Shown: piece after piece, positions 32,222 through 41,590 of the stretch
Numbering within the stretch: position 1 is the stretch's first letter
How the letters are laid out: every line of letters starts with the position of its first letter
Source: Orbaceae bacterium ESL0727
Lineage (GTDB): Bacteria; Pseudomonadota; Gammaproteobacteria; Enterobacterales; Orbaceae
Reading direction: 5' to 3'
Length of the DNA: 64,000 nucleotides
Assembly: GCA_029433345.1 (NCBI GenBank)
Contig: JAQTHY010000001.1
Span: 1,674,001 to 1,738,000, forward strand
Notes under the pieces: model-generated
Database searches by the model: none
Seen by the model: the letters and a program-made list of their open reading frames with translations, nothing else
Told to the model about the DNA's origin: nothing
Position numbers and translations under genes: made by a program

Positions 32222-33493
32222 ATGTCAATTACAGTATTAGGTGTGAATCATAAAACAGCGCCTGTTTCGTTACGAGAAAAAATTGCTTTTTCTCCAAACA
32301 TTATCGATAAAGCGCTGTACAGTTTATATCAACATCCTTTAGTGGATGGTTCTGTTATTTTGTCTACGTGTAATCGTACCGAAATTTATTTGAGTTACGA
32401 TTCGGTAGCTGAATTGCCTAAACTAAAACAAGCTATTTTACAGTGGCTTGGCCAGTTTCATCATGTCGATATGAACCAATATAGTCAATCACTTTATTGG
32501 TATGAAGGGCGAGAAGCGGTTGAACATTTAATGAATGTTGCCTGTGGTATCGACTCGATGATTATTGGTGAACCGCAAATTTTAGGTCAAGTAAAACAAG
32601 CCTATGAATATGCACATAACCAGCACTGTTTATCGGTTGAGTTAGACAAATTATTCCAACATATCTTTCATGTTGCTAAAATAGTGAGAACCGAAACAGG
32701 CATTGGTGCCAATACTGCGTCTGTTGCTTATGCAGCTTGTTTAGTCGCGCGTGATTTATTTGTAGACACTAAACAACTTAATATTTTATTAGTTGGTGCT
32801 GGCGAAACTATCGAGTTAATTACACGTTACCTTGAACCGCATAACTTCAATCATATTATTGTTGCCAATCGGACGCGTGAAAAAGCGCTAAAATTGGCTT
32901 CCGCTATTGATGCAGAAATTATTTCACTTCCTGATATTGCTAATCGTTTACCTGAAATTGATATTATCATTAGCTCGACAGCGAGTCCCTTACCCATTAT
33001 TGGTAAGGGAATGGTCGAACGTTCTATGCTAGTTCGCAATAATAAACAGATGCTATTTATTGATTTGGCTGTCCCGCGTGATGTTGAAGAGGAGATCAAG
33101 CAGCTAGATAATATCTATCTTTATACGATTGATGATTTACAAAATACCGTTAAAGCTAATTTAGAACAGCGAACTATTGCAGCTAAACAAGCCGAATGTA
33201 TTATTCAAGATGAAGCTGAACACTTTTTAGATTGGCTAAAAACTCGTCATGCAATTGATTTTATTAAACAATATCGTAATCAAGCGGAAGAGATTAAACG
33301 TGCCTTAGAAACCAAAGCGCATAATGCGATCAGACAAGGCGCTGATGTTGATGAAGTGTTGGCTGAATTTTCATATAAATTAACGAATAAACTGATTCAT
33401 GCTCCAACACAAACCTTATTACAAGCCGCAACCCACGATTGTGATAACTGTTTTAAAGTATTAAGTGATGGATTAGGTCTAAAAGATCGCTAA
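32222..33493 (+). CDS. hemA: Glutamyl-tRNA reductase HemA
   Basis: First committed step of C5 haem synthesis. The 423-residue protein has LGVNHKTAPVSLREKIAF, the catalytic Cys motif STCNRTEIY, CGIDSMIIGEPQILGQVK, the NADPH-binding loop VGAGETIEL and the dimerisation tail ANRLIHAPTQTLLQAA-like segment. The frame is open from 32093, but family N-termini fix the ATG at 32222. Unlike E. coli, prfA does not follow; the next gene is a small zinc-ribbon protein after a 204-bp gap. Confidence 0.96.
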   Translation: MSITVLGVNHKTAPVSLREKIAFSPNIIDKALYSLYQHPLVDGSVILSTCNRTEIYLSYDSVAELPKLKQAILQWLGQFHHVDMNQYSQSLYWYEGREAVEHLMNVACGIDSMIIGEPQILGQVKQAYEYAHNQHCLSVELDKLFQHIFHVAKIVRTETGIGANTASVAYAACLVARDLFVDTKQLNILLVGAGETIELITRYLEPHNFNHIIVANRTREKALKLASAIDAEIISLPDIANRLPEIDIIISSTASPLPIIGKGMVERSMLVRNNKQMLFIDLAVPRDVEEEIKQLDNIYLYTIDDLQNTVKANLEQRTIAAKQAECIIQDEAEHFLDWLKTRHAIDFIKQYRNQAEEIKRALETKAHNAIRQGADVDEVLAEFSYKLTNKLIHAPTQTLLQAATHDCDNCFKVLSDGLGLKDR

Positions 33494-33697
33494 AATAGAA
33501 TCAGCATTAATCATAATGTTACGCGTTACTATCAACTAAACGAGTAGCGTTTACTTTAAATAAATCATTTAATTAATCTCAATAGATATCTTGCAATCCA
33601 CGTATAGTCGGAGTAATATTTTTAATATAAAGAGGTTATTAATTACTTTTCATGAAGTAAGTATGAATAATTAATTTAATTAGAAAGGGATTCGCCC

Positions 33698-33937
33698 ATG
33701 AAAATGTGTATTGCATGTGGTTTACCAATGACATCAATTAGTGATTATCCGCAACATGATATGTCAAAAAATTATTGTAAACACTGCGCTCACTTTGATG
33801 GAAGTATGAAAACGTTTGATGAGAAGTGGCAAAATCTCACATTACACTATGCGAATCACCATAATATTGATTATGTCATCGCCAAAGATATTGCTTACCG
33901 CGTCCTTAGAAAACTACCGGCATGGAAACGCCGATAA
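33698..33937 (+). CDS. Small zinc-ribbon protein
   Basis: A 79-residue protein preceded by GAAAGGGA. Four cysteines in two pairs, CIACG and YCKHC, bracket a short loop with PMTSISDYPQHDMSKN, the pattern of the putative zinc-ribbon family PF12674. The C-terminal half is helical and basic (YRVLRKLPAWKRR). Function is unknown; no partner is suggested by neighbours. Confidence 0.75.
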   Translation: MKMCIACGLPMTSISDYPQHDMSKNYCKHCAHFDGSMKTFDEKWQNLTLHYANHHNIDYVIAKDIAYRVLRKLPAWKRR

Positions 33938-34001
33938 TCAAGCATAATGATAAACAAATGATGGTTTTTTAGGCAAGCAAAGAAGTTAATGACAATATCT
34001 A

Positions 34002-34029
34002 TTGCGGATAATTATTAGCTTAGTATAAT
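34002..34029 (+). promoter_or_regulatory. tRNA-Leu promoter
   Basis: TTGCGG at 34002-34007 and a perfect TATAAT at 34024-34029, separated by 16 bases, lie 29 bp before the tRNA gene. A GC-containing segment TCTGCG follows the -10 box. Confidence 0.75.
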
Positions 34030-34058
34030 GTCTGCGTTTTCCAGCTCACACATCACAT

Positions 34059-34145
34059 GCCTGAGTGGCGAAATCGGTAGACGCAGCGGATTCAAAATCC
34101 GCCGCCCTTAAAAGCGTGTCGGTTCGAGTCCGACCTCAGGCACCA
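34059..34145 (+). tRNA. tRNA-Leu (anticodon CAA)
   Basis: An 87-nt gene with acceptor GCCTGAG pairing with CTCAGGC and an encoded CCA end. The anticodon stem GCGGA/TCCGC encloses TTCAAAA, giving anticodon CAA. A long variable arm (CGCCCTTAAAAGCGTG region) and the GGTTCGAGTCC T-arm confirm a class II leucine tRNA, close to E. coli leuX. No integrase or attachment duplication follows. Confidence 0.97.
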
Positions 34146-34284
34146 ATTCACTATTTAGCAACATTCATTTACATCCATTAAAGCACACCAAACCAAGCAA
34201 TTATAGGCCTTTAAAGTCAATTTGGTGCTCTGTAAGCAGCAGTAAGATATATTTACAACTATATTTTCTGCTAATGAGTTATTA

Positions 34285-34292
34285 GGGGAGGG
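34285..34292 (+). promoter_or_regulatory. KOPS octamer
   Basis: GGGGAGGG on the plus strand, a match to GGGNAGGG, pointing toward dif at 55145. Confidence 0.6.
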
Positions 34293-34314
34293 GTAAGATC
34301 AGTTGGATCAGGTT

Positions 34315-34346
34315 ATAACGCGATAGTATGACTATCACGTTATTTT
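34315..34346 (+). terminator. Hairpin with T-run downstream of the 81-residue protein gene
   Basis: A 12-bp stem with one mismatch (ATAACG-GATAG on the left arm) and loop TATGA is followed by TTTT on the plus strand. It could end the tRNA transcript, and its other strand lies just past the 3' end of the minus-strand gene at 34374. Confidence 0.5.
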
Positions 34347-34373
34347 ATATCACAGCTTATCTGAAAATAAAAA

Positions 34374-34619
34374 TTAACGCTCTTTATTGGCTTGAGCCAA
34401 CACAGATGCCGCTAATGTTTTAATTTCTTTGCTAGCGTTAGGGTCATGTAATACTTGGGAAGCCTTAGTTTCCATCGCTTTCCCTGTTTGGCTATCGCTC
34501 TTTGTTTGAGAAAGAACAGAAGCTGCTAAGCTTTTTTCGAGTTCCGACGCGTTCGGATTATGAAGGACTTTAGATGCCAGTGAGGCAACCTCAGCTGAGG
34601 TTTTTTTAGTATTGTTCAT
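34374..34619 (-). CDS. Small protein with a duplicated ASxVLxxPNAS motif
   Basis: An 81-residue protein built of two tandem copies of about 24 residues. Copy one has LASKVLHNPNASELEKSLAA and copy two has KASQVLHDPNASKEIKTLAA, each ending SVL(S/A)Q. Small soluble proteins with this repeat occur in other gammaproteobacteria, but I cannot name a function. AGAG occurs before the ATG. It is flanked by the tRNA-Leu gene and agp. Composition matches its neighbours. Confidence 0.75.
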   Translation of the reverse strand: MNNTKKTSAEVASLASKVLHNPNASELEKSLAASVLSQTKSDSQTGKAMETKASQVLHDPNASKEIKTLAASVLAQANKER

Positions 34620-34796
34620 TATTTTTTCTCTTTAATTATTTATATCCAAATTTCATGTTAATTAAGAATACAACATATAGTGTTAAATAATAATTTAATC
34701 ACTATATATTGTAGACTAAGTGTATATTTAAACAGTTACAAAAGCAAGAGAAAAGTATAAAAAATCAACTGTTATTGTCTTTTTTTGAGCAGACTA

Positions 34797-36068
34797 TTAT
34801 TTTATTATTTCATTTAACTGATTAATAAATGAATCAAAATCACAGAATCCATCAGCATTAACTGGGCAATTTTTCATTTCGAGTGTAACTATCTGTGGTG
34901 GATTTGTGTTTGTCAGTGGTTCCATATTCGTTAATTGTTTAGTTGACTGATAAAAATATTGAATTTTTAATAGATTTTTGCCAGTTGTATTATCTTTCCA
35001 TTTTTCAAATAAAATCTTGCCGCCAATAGGCGTAGTTTCGAATTGATTCGGTAATTTATGCGTTTTAATACCTAATGCCGAAAAAATCGAAGCTACATTG
35101 GAATCATGACCGATTAAAAAAGTCACTTTTGCTTTGTTATCACTCTGTGTGAACGTATCATCAATATAGCTTAATAAATTTTTAGCTACATGCTTGGCAA
35201 TGACAGGCGCGGCAAAAATCACACTATTATAGTACTCTTTTACTGATACCAATTGTTCAAATTGCTTTTGAGATTTGATCTGTCCCCACGCGATATCTTT
35301 TAGTGGTGCCCCCTCATAATATTGTAAAATAAACGCATCAGAGATAGAGGTACCGGTTTTAAGTGGCCCTGAAATACCGGGTTCTTGACCTTCTACAATT
35401 TTAATGGCGGCATCTTGTGCCATAAAATCACATTTTTTATCAACGGTACAAGTAACTGATTTAAGGTAATCAATAATTTTAGACATATTTTGGTAGATTG
35501 GCTTTAAACGTTGATTTAAACCATTAATTCCACCTTCTCCAGCTGCTTGTGTTATTGATGCAATGGCTTCTTGTTTGAATTTTTCACTACCATCCGTAAT
35601 ATTTAGACTAAATAGTGGATCCATCGTATTGAGCTTTTCTTTATGATAGACCGGCACAATACAACCTGGAAATGCACCGATAGCCAGATATTGCGCTGTA
35701 GCAATAGTTCGTTGCATACTATTGGCGTAAAAATAGACATCTTTTTCGGTTGGACATTCGTTATCTTTGAGCAATTTATTATCCACTAACCATTTATCTA
35801 AATAATGGCCGAAATAACTTTCTAAGGCACCACCGCGAGTAGTGAGATAGCTTGCGGGGGTATCCCATTGTGGCCATTGATGTGAGGTGATTTTACCTAA
35901 TGCACTACTTGGTGTAGCCAGGGGAGCACGGAGCCCATGGCGACTAAAAATAACCACTTGTTCTAGAGAATAATTATCAACATATTTTTCGCTAGCTTCG
36001 ACCATTGTCGTCGATAATAGTAATGATAACGCAATTGCAACCTGACGATATTTAGATTTTACGCCCAT
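34797..36068 (-). CDS. agp: Periplasmic glucose-1-phosphatase (histidine acid phosphatase)
   Basis: Hydrolyses glucose-1-phosphate in the periplasm. The 423-residue protein has a signal peptide (VAIALSLLLSTTMVEA), the catalytic RHGLRAPLA at about residue 43 and the late acid/base motif GHDSNVAS. HDSN, rather than the HDTN of AppA phytase, and the strong match to E. coli Agp around SGPLKTGTSISDAFILQYYEG and TTPIGGKILFEKW favour Agp. Paired cysteines fit periplasmic disulfides. It is divergent from rhlE. Confidence 0.92.
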   Translation of the reverse strand: MGVKSKYRQVAIALSLLLSTTMVEASEKYVDNYSLEQVVIFSRHGLRAPLATPSSALGKITSHQWPQWDTPASYLTTRGGALESYFGHYLDKWLVDNKLLKDNECPTEKDVYFYANSMQRTIATAQYLAIGAFPGCIVPVYHKEKLNTMDPLFSLNITDGSEKFKQEAIASITQAAGEGGINGLNQRLKPIYQNMSKIIDYLKSVTCTVDKKCDFMAQDAAIKIVEGQEPGISGPLKTGTSISDAFILQYYEGAPLKDIAWGQIKSQKQFEQLVSVKEYYNSVIFAAPVIAKHVAKNLLSYIDDTFTQSDNKAKVTFLIGHDSNVASIFSALGIKTHKLPNQFETTPIGGKILFEKWKDNTTGKNLLKIQYFYQSTKQLTNMEPLTNTNPPQIVTLEMKNCPVNADGFCDFDSFINQLNEIIK

Positions 36069-36257
36069 TTTTCCTCCAATTAGTTAGCTGTTTTATTTAT
36101 AGACTCGACGATATTGCTGAGTAATTTTCACATCGCAGATCAGTTTATACTATCATCTAGCCGGATTGCGGTTGTTATCCATAAATTGTGGGCATGATCA
36201 CATAATTACATTATAATGTAACAAAATAGTCTATTTTTTGTTATGCAAGGATTTTCC

Positions 36258-37505
36258 ATGTCATTCGATTCACTTGGCTTAAATGCCGAGATTCTAAAAG
36301 CAGTACAAGATCAACAATTTCAAACACCTACAGAAATTCAACAACAGGCCATTCCTGTGATTTTATCAGGGAAAGATTTACTAGCCAGTGCACAAACAGG
36401 GACAGGTAAAACCGCGGGATTTTCCTTACCGATATTGCAAAAGTGGGCGGATTTGCAATCCACAGCATCGGGTAAGCGTGGAAAACGGCCTATTTATGCC
36501 TTGATTTTGGCACCGACCCGAGAATTAGCCGCACAAATTGGTGAAAATATCCGCGATTATAGCCGGTATTTGCCTGTGCGTTCACTGGTGGTTTTTGGTG
36601 GCGTGAGTATCAATCCGCAAATGATGAAACTTCGTGGTGGCGTGGATATTTTAGTGGCAACACCAGGAAGATTATTAGATCTCGTGCAACAAAATGCGGT
36701 TGATTTATCGACCGTCAAAATCTTAGTACTTGATGAAGCCGATCGAATGTTAGATATGGGCTTTATTCATGATATTCGTCGTGTAATGGCTAAATTACCG
36801 CCAAAACGACAAAACTTACTCTTCTCGGCTACTTTTTCGGATGAGATCAAAACATTAGCGCAATCCATTTTATATTCACCCGAAATAATCGCCGTCGCCA
36901 GAACCAATAGTGCATCGGAACAGATCACACAATATGTCCATCGTGTCGATAAAAATCGTAAACGAGAGTTGTTATCTTACTTGATAGGACGAGATCGTTG
37001 GCGACAAGTACTTGTCTTTATGCGCACGAAATATGGCGCTAACCATTTGGCTGAACAACTTAATAAAGATGGTATCAAAGCAGCCGCTATTCACGGTAAC
37101 AAAAGTCAAGGTGCGCGCACTAAAGCTCTAGCAGACTTTAAAAGCGGGCAGATTACGGCACTTATAGCCACCGATATTGCAGCAAGAGGCCTGGATATTG
37201 AACTCTTACCTTATGTTGTTAATTATGAATTACCACAAGTTGCCGAAGATTATGTACACCGCATTGGCCGTACAGGCCGTGCACAACATCAAGGTCAGGC
37301 GATATCTTTAGTCTGTATTGATGAATTACCACAACTCAAAGCGATAGAAAAATTATTGAAAACAAAAATTCCTGAACTTTCTACCGATGGATTTGCTGTT
37401 AATCCCGATATCAAGGCAACGCCAGCTAAAAAACGTATCGCTGGAACGACTCGTCATAAAAATCACAATACAAAAGCAGCCAACCCAAAATATAAAAATA
37501 AATAA
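36258..37505 (+). CDS. rhlE: DEAD-box ATP-dependent RNA helicase RhlE
   Basis: RNA helicase linked to ribosome assembly and RNA decay. The 415-residue protein has the Q motif ([13 protein letters not shown]), Walker A AQTGTGKT at residues 45-52, [21 protein letters not shown], and [10 protein letters not shown] basic C-terminal tail ([18 protein letters not shown]) is typical of RhlE. The ATG at 36258 has AAGGA six bases upstream and is preferred over the one at 36243. Confidence 0.95.
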   Translation: MSFDSLGLNAEILKAVQDQQFQTPTEIQQQAIPVILSGKDLLASAQTGTGKTAGFSLPILQKWADLQSTASGKRGKRPIYALILAPTRELAAQIGENIRDYSRYLPVRSLVVFGGVSINPQMMKLRGGVDILVATPGRLLDLVQQNAVDLSTVKILVLDEADRMLDMGFIHDIRRVMAKLPPKRQNLLFSATFSDEIKTLAQSILYSPEIIAVARTNSASEQITQYVHRVDKNRKRELLSYLIGRDRWRQVLVFMRTKYGANHLAEQLNKDGIKAAAIHGNKSQGARTKALADFKSGQITALIATDIAARGLDIELLPYVVNYELPQVAEDYVHRIGRTGRAQHQGQAISLVCIDELPQLKAIEKLLKTKIPELSTDGFAVNPDIKATPAKKRIAGTTRHKNHNTKAANPKYKNK

Positions 37506-37523
37506 AATCAAAATAATAAAAAG

Positions 37524-37624
37524 ATGAAGGAATATAAATACAAGTACTCGGTATTGATCTCGGCACGGCCAATAGTGCCGTAACAATCTGGCGTGACGGA
37601 AAATCATGCCTTATCTGCATCAAA
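37524..37624 (+). pseudogene. Relic of an Hsp70 family gene (hscC-like), 5' end only
   Basis: After an ATG and six plausible codons the frame shifts by one base. It then reads VLGIDLGTANSAVTIWRDGK, the phosphate-1 loop of Hsp70 ATPases, close to HscC. Homology stops within about 30 codons, exactly where a dispersed repeat region (37625 onward) begins. The remaining roughly 500 codons of an Hsp70 are absent. The broken frame and short length mark it as a remnant, probably left after a deletion. Confidence 0.7.
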
Positions 37625-37682
37625 TGCGTACTTGAATCTATTAATCAATATTTGACATAAACGTATAGTAGTTCTGAAACAT
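37625..37682 (-). repeat. Dispersed 11-6-11 repeat, copy 3, with extended 3' block
   Basis: The core at 37655-37682 reads, on the minus strand, ATGTTTCAGAA, CTACTA, TACGTTTATGT. A further 11-bp block TGCGTACTTGA (plus strand, 37625-37635) lies 19 bases from the core. Copy 4 has the same block at the same distance. The rest of the rhlE-yigM gap (37683-37838) is AT-rich without recognised features. Confidence 0.85.
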
Positions 37683-37838
37683 TCAAATGAAATTTGCTCA
37701 GAAATGTAGAATAAATAATGTAAAAAAACACTATTTAGATAGATATGTAAATTAATAGATTAAATTTTAGTTTACATGTTTAATTTATCTTGATATCCTC
37801 GCCGTTACTTTATTGATTCTCTTTATGAATGGATTTTT

Positions 37839-38711
37839 ATGCTTTATCTCTCTATTGTGACAATCATCTGGTCATTTTCGTTTAGTTTTATTGCCGTCTA
37901 TTTGAGTGGTCAAGTCGATACTTGGTTTGCAGTGGTAAGCCGTATTTTGCTTGCATTTTTGACGTTTGTTCCTTTCTTACGTTTTAAAAATATTTCGTTA
38001 AAACAGATGTTGTTACTAATGGGAGTAGGGGCGTGTCAATTAGGAATCATGTACTTTTTTTATTACAATTCGTTCTTGTATATTTCAGTACCGGAAGTGC
38101 TTTTATTTACCATTTTTACGCCGATTTATGTTACGTTAATTTATGATATGTTACAGGGTCACCCATTACGAATCAGTTATCTGTTGACCGCAATCATTGC
38201 CGTAATTGGTACCGCAATTATTCGTTATGATCATATCAGTGGAGATTTTCTAATCGGTTTTTTACTTGTACAAGGTGCGAATATTGTTTTTTCATTGGGG
38301 CAAGTTGGTTATAAACGGATTATGGAACTTTACCCTATGCCACAATATCAAGCGTTTGCCTGGGTTTATCTGGGCGCAGTTATTGTTGCGTTGATAGGTT
38401 GGTTTCTGTTTGGTAATCCACAAAAATTACCGACAACAACAACACAATGGGTAGTTATTGTTTGGCTTGGTGTGATTGCATCTGGACTCTGTTATTTTTT
38501 ATGGAATTATGGTGCGACAAAAGTGGATTCAGGGACATTGGCCATTATGAATAATGTGGTGATTCCCTGTGGTATTTTGGTTAACGTGCTGATTTGGCAT
38601 CAATCCATTGCCTGGGGGCGCTTTTTGTTGGGAAGTGCAGTAATTGTATTATCGCTCGTACTGCATCATTATCTAAAAAATGTTCGCCCTCACCATAAAC
38701 TAAAAGGGTAG
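37839..38711 (+). CDS. yigM: EamA/DMT family transporter, YigM-like (biotin importer)
   Basis: A 290-residue inner-membrane protein with ten predicted helices in two EamA halves. It aligns with E. coli YigM, a biotin transporter, through IIWSFSFSF, ACQLGIMYF, LLFTIFTPIYVTLIYD, TAIIRYDHISGDF and NYGATKVDSGTLAIMNN. The identity rests on my recollection of YigM; other DMT exporters share the fold. Its last 12 bases overlap the convergent AEC permease gene. Confidence 0.78.
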   Translation: MLYLSIVTIIWSFSFSFIAVYLSGQVDTWFAVVSRILLAFLTFVPFLRFKNISLKQMLLLMGVGACQLGIMYFFYYNSFLYISVPEVLLFTIFTPIYVTLIYDMLQGHPLRISYLLTAIIAVIGTAIIRYDHISGDFLIGFLLVQGANIVFSLGQVGYKRIMELYPMPQYQAFAWVYLGAVIVALIGWFLFGNPQKLPTTTTQWVVIVWLGVIASGLCYFLWNYGATKVDSGTLAIMNNVVIPCGILVNVLIWHQSIAWGRFLLGSAVIVLSLVLHHYLKNVRPHHKLKG

Positions 38712-39656
38712 ATGGGTCATGACCGATAAAATAATCGGTGTTGTAATCGATGATAGCGCAGTAGAGATTAACAGCGTTGAGGCAATGGGTCCTTGTAATA
38801 CTTGAAATTGCCTTGCCATCATATAACAGTTAATCGCAACTGACATAGAGCTAAGTAAAACGATCACTTGCAGCTCTAGCGTGTGCAAACCTAATAATTT
38901 ACCTAAAATATAGGTCACCACAGGCAGAATAATCAACTTTATAAAACAGATAGCCGCCGTAATGCCTAATTTATCACGAATTTTATATTCAGCTAACCCC
39001 ATGCCTAACACAATTAGAGACAGTGGTGCAGTCATATCACTAATCATTTTAGTAGTTTGATTGATGAATTTAGGCAGCGGAATACCAATTAGATTAATGG
39101 CTATCCCGGCAAAAATACCGATAATCATTGGATTTTTAGCAATATTTCTAATTGCTTTCAATAGACTTGCAAAAGAGAGTTTACCTATGCGGACAAATTC
39201 AATTGAAACAGTCGCCAACGTCCACAAAATCAAGGCATTAAACACCACAATAATGGCGACAATCGGAATAGCATTATCACCTAATAGCATTCTGATAATC
39301 GGAATTCCGACAAAAACGGTATTGGTATAAATACCACCCATCGCAAAAAGTGTACTTTCACTACCATTTAATTTGAAACATTTGGCTGCAATTACACACC
39401 CAAGTGCAAAGACGATAAACGTACCACCAAAAAAGACCAATAATAGCTGGTAATTCATAGTGGAATGTTCAGAAAAGTGGCTCATAATCTGAAATAACAT
39501 GATAGGAATTGCCACAAAAAAAGTAAATTTGGTTAAGCTGTCAGTGATTGTCTTTTGCCATTTAAAAATTTTAATCAGCAAAAAACCGAGCAAAATCAGA
39601 ATAAATAATGGTAAAGTTGCTAAAAATTGCAACCAAAGTGTGGCAAAAAATTCCAT
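38700..39656 (-). CDS. AEC (auxin efflux carrier) family permease
   Basis: A 318-residue protein with about ten membrane helices. It has the AEC pattern: an N-terminal half containing FFVAIPIMLFQIMSH and GGIYTNTVFVGIPIIRMLLGD, and a C-terminal half with KNPMIIGIFAGIAINLIGI, MTAPLSLIVLGMGLA and INCYMMARQF. Members transport malate, malonate or similar organic acids; the substrate here is not evident. Confidence 0.9.
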   Translation of the reverse strand: MEFFATLWLQFLATLPLFILILLGFLLIKIFKWQKTITDSLTKFTFFVAIPIMLFQIMSHFSEHSTMNYQLLLVFFGGTFIVFALGCVIAAKCFKLNGSESTLFAMGGIYTNTVFVGIPIIRMLLGDNAIPIVAIIVVFNALILWTLATVSIEFVRIGKLSFASLLKAIRNIAKNPMIIGIFAGIAINLIGIPLPKFINQTTKMISDMTAPLSLIVLGMGLAEYKIRDKLGITAAICFIKLIILPVVTYILGKLLGLHTLELQVIVLLSSMSVAINCYMMARQFQVLQGPIASTLLISTALSSITTPIILSVMTHLPF

Positions 39657-39699
39657 TTTATTGTGTCTTATCGTTAAATTGCATTATTTAGGATCATGA

Positions 39700-40497
39700 T
39701 CATTTTATAACTTTGTGGTCACGGATAAAATACCATTCGAATTCAGTTGAGCGTTTAGGATCGTATTGATAACCTTCTAAATCAAACGCTTTAATATCAT
39801 CATAATGTGTAATTTTATTTTTTATGATAAATCGGCTCATTAAGCCACGTGCTTTTTTCGCATAAAAGCTGATGACTTTATATTCCCCTTTACTGTTATC
39901 TAAAAATTGGGGATGAATAATGGTGGCATCCAAATGTGTGGGCACAATGGCTTTGAAATATTCATTAGAAGCAAGATTAATGAGTACGTTGGCTATTTTA
40001 TGTTGAGCAGAACTGCTATTTAGCGCCTGATTTAATTCATCGGTTAAGCGATTATCCCAAAATTGATAAAGATTACTGTTATTACCATTTTTTAGACGGA
40101 TGCCCATCTCTAACCGATAAGGTTGGATCAGATCTAAAGGCCTTAATAAACCGTATAATCCGGATAGGATACGCAAATGATTTTGTGCAAATTGCAGATC
40201 ATCATCATTAAAATCATCCACATCAAGGCCTTTATACACATCACCTTTGAAGACTAAAATAGCTTGCCTTGCATTATGTAAATCAAAATTCGCATGCCAA
40301 TGTTGAAAACGGTCATAATTTTGCTCAGCCAGCTTAGGGCTGATTGACATTAGTTTTGCGATTTCGGCAATTGTTAATTTTTTACAATCCTTGATTAAAC
40401 GCGCTGCATCATTAAGGAATATCGGTAAGGTGTGAGTTTGTGTGAGTAATGGGCTTTGAAAATCTAATGTTTTGGCTGGTGAAATAAGCGTTAGCAT
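39700..40497 (-). CDS. yaaA: Peroxide stress protein YaaA (DUF328)
   Basis: Limits intracellular iron and oxidative DNA damage in E. coli during peroxide stress; it binds DNA. The 265-residue protein matches along its length: MLTLISPAKTLDFQSP at the start, LRILSGLYGLLRPLDLIQPYRLEMG, FLDNSKGEYKVISFYAKKARG and FEWYFIRD. The ATG at 40497 has AGGTGG eight bases upstream and is preferred to the earlier one at 40509. It is divergent from the RNase Z gene. Confidence 0.94.
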   Translation of the reverse strand: MLTLISPAKTLDFQSPLLTQTHTLPIFLNDAARLIKDCKKLTIAEIAKLMSISPKLAEQNYDRFQHWHANFDLHNARQAILVFKGDVYKGLDVDDFNDDDLQFAQNHLRILSGLYGLLRPLDLIQPYRLEMGIRLKNGNNSNLYQFWDNRLTDELNQALNSSSAQHKIANVLINLASNEYFKAIVPTHLDATIIHPQFLDNSKGEYKVISFYAKKARGLMSRFIIKNKITHYDDIKAFDLEGYQYDPKRSTEFEWYFIRDHKVIK

Positions 40498-40572
40498 AAA
40501 ATAGACCACCTATTGTATAGTGTGAATATCGGATCTATTTTACAGATTTTTTGTCAAAAATGGAGCATAAAA

Positions 40573-41490
40573 GTGAAAATGACTTTTCTCGGTACTAGCG
40601 CCGGAAGCCCAACAGCAGAAAGAAATGTGAGCAGTATTGCCTTAGATCTGCTTGATGAACGTCATGCAGTTTGGTTATTTGATTGCGGTGAAGCTACCCA
40701 AATGCAGATGAGGAAAGCTAAAATCAGCTTAGCCAAACTAGAGATGATCTTTTTAACACATCTACACGGTGACCATCTATTTGGTTTACCTGGCGTACTA
40801 ACCACACGTTCATTGATGAATAATCAATCACCATTGACCTTAATTGCGCCTAAAGGTATTAAACAATTTATTGAAACAGTCATCTCAATCAGTTATTCAT
40901 GGTTAACCTATCCGCTCAATATTATTGAGCTTGAACAAGATGGTGTCGTATTTGAAGATGACTCTTTTTGTGTAGAAGCGAAATTATTGGCTCACCGTGT
41001 CCCTTGTTTTGGTTATCGGATTGTTGAAAAAGATCATATCGCATCACTCGATATTGATAAATTACGTCAAGACCATATTCCTGTTGGTTCACATTATGCC
41101 GATTTAAAGAAAGGGAAAATAGTGAGATTAGACGATGGTCGATCGATTAATGGTTATGATTATTTAGGTCAGCAAAAACCAGGTAAAAAACTGGCTATTT
41201 TAGGCGATACGACGCCTTGTGAAGCCTCAGTAGTTCTAGCTAAGGACGTAGATATTCTTGTCCATGAAGCAACACAAGAAGATGCGTTAGCCGATAAAGC
41301 TTTTGTGCGAGGGCATTCAACCACGATACAAGCAGCAAATATTGCTAAACAAGCCGGGGCAAAAAAGTTAATCATTACCCATATTAGCCCACGTTATAGT
41401 CAGCGAGATAATCAGAAATTACTAAATGAGTGTAAAACCGTTTTTATGAATACTGACATTGCCGTCGATCTGGCTACTTTTGAAATATAA
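40573..41490 (+). CDS. rbn: RNase Z / RNase BN (metallo-beta-lactamase fold)
   Basis: tRNA 3'-processing nuclease of the ElaC type. The 305-residue protein has FLGTSAGSPT at the start, the zinc motif THLHGDHLFGLPG, LGDTTPCEAS and the C-terminal HEATQEDA, RGHST and ITHISPRYS motifs. The start is probably GTG at 40573 (GGAG seven bases upstream), reading Met-Lys-Met; the ATG at 40579 is the alternative. A hairpin follows between it and convergent argE. Confidence 0.94.
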   Translation: MKMTFLGTSAGSPTAERNVSSIALDLLDERHAVWLFDCGEATQMQMRKAKISLAKLEMIFLTHLHGDHLFGLPGVLTTRSLMNNQSPLTLIAPKGIKQFIETVISISYSWLTYPLNIIELEQDGVVFEDDSFCVEAKLLAHRVPCFGYRIVEKDHIASLDIDKLRQDHIPVGSHYADLKKGKIVRLDDGRSINGYDYLGQQKPGKKLAILGDTTPCEASVVLAKDVDILVHEATQEDALADKAFVRGHSTTIQAANIAKQAGAKKLIITHISPRYSQRDNQKLLNECKTVFMNTDIAVDLATFEI

Positions 41491-41518
41491 ATCTAAGGGA
41501 TAGGGCAGTGGCGTTTAC

Positions 41519-41558
41519 TTACTCTCTATCGCCAACAATCGTCGGCGTAGTAGAGTAA
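41519..41558. terminator. Bidirectional hairpin between convergent rbn and argE
   Basis: TTACTCT and AGAGTAA close an imperfect stem that continues with CGCC/GGCG around a small loop. It lies between converging genes; T-runs are short, so efficiency is uncertain. Confidence 0.5.
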
Positions 41559-41590
41559 GTTGAGCAGAAGTTTTATCGTCAGCAAAAGCT

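Noticed and set aside
34059-34145. tRNA-Leu as an integration site of a genomic island
   Set aside because: No integrase, no repeated 3' end of the tRNA and no foreign-looking genes lie downstream.
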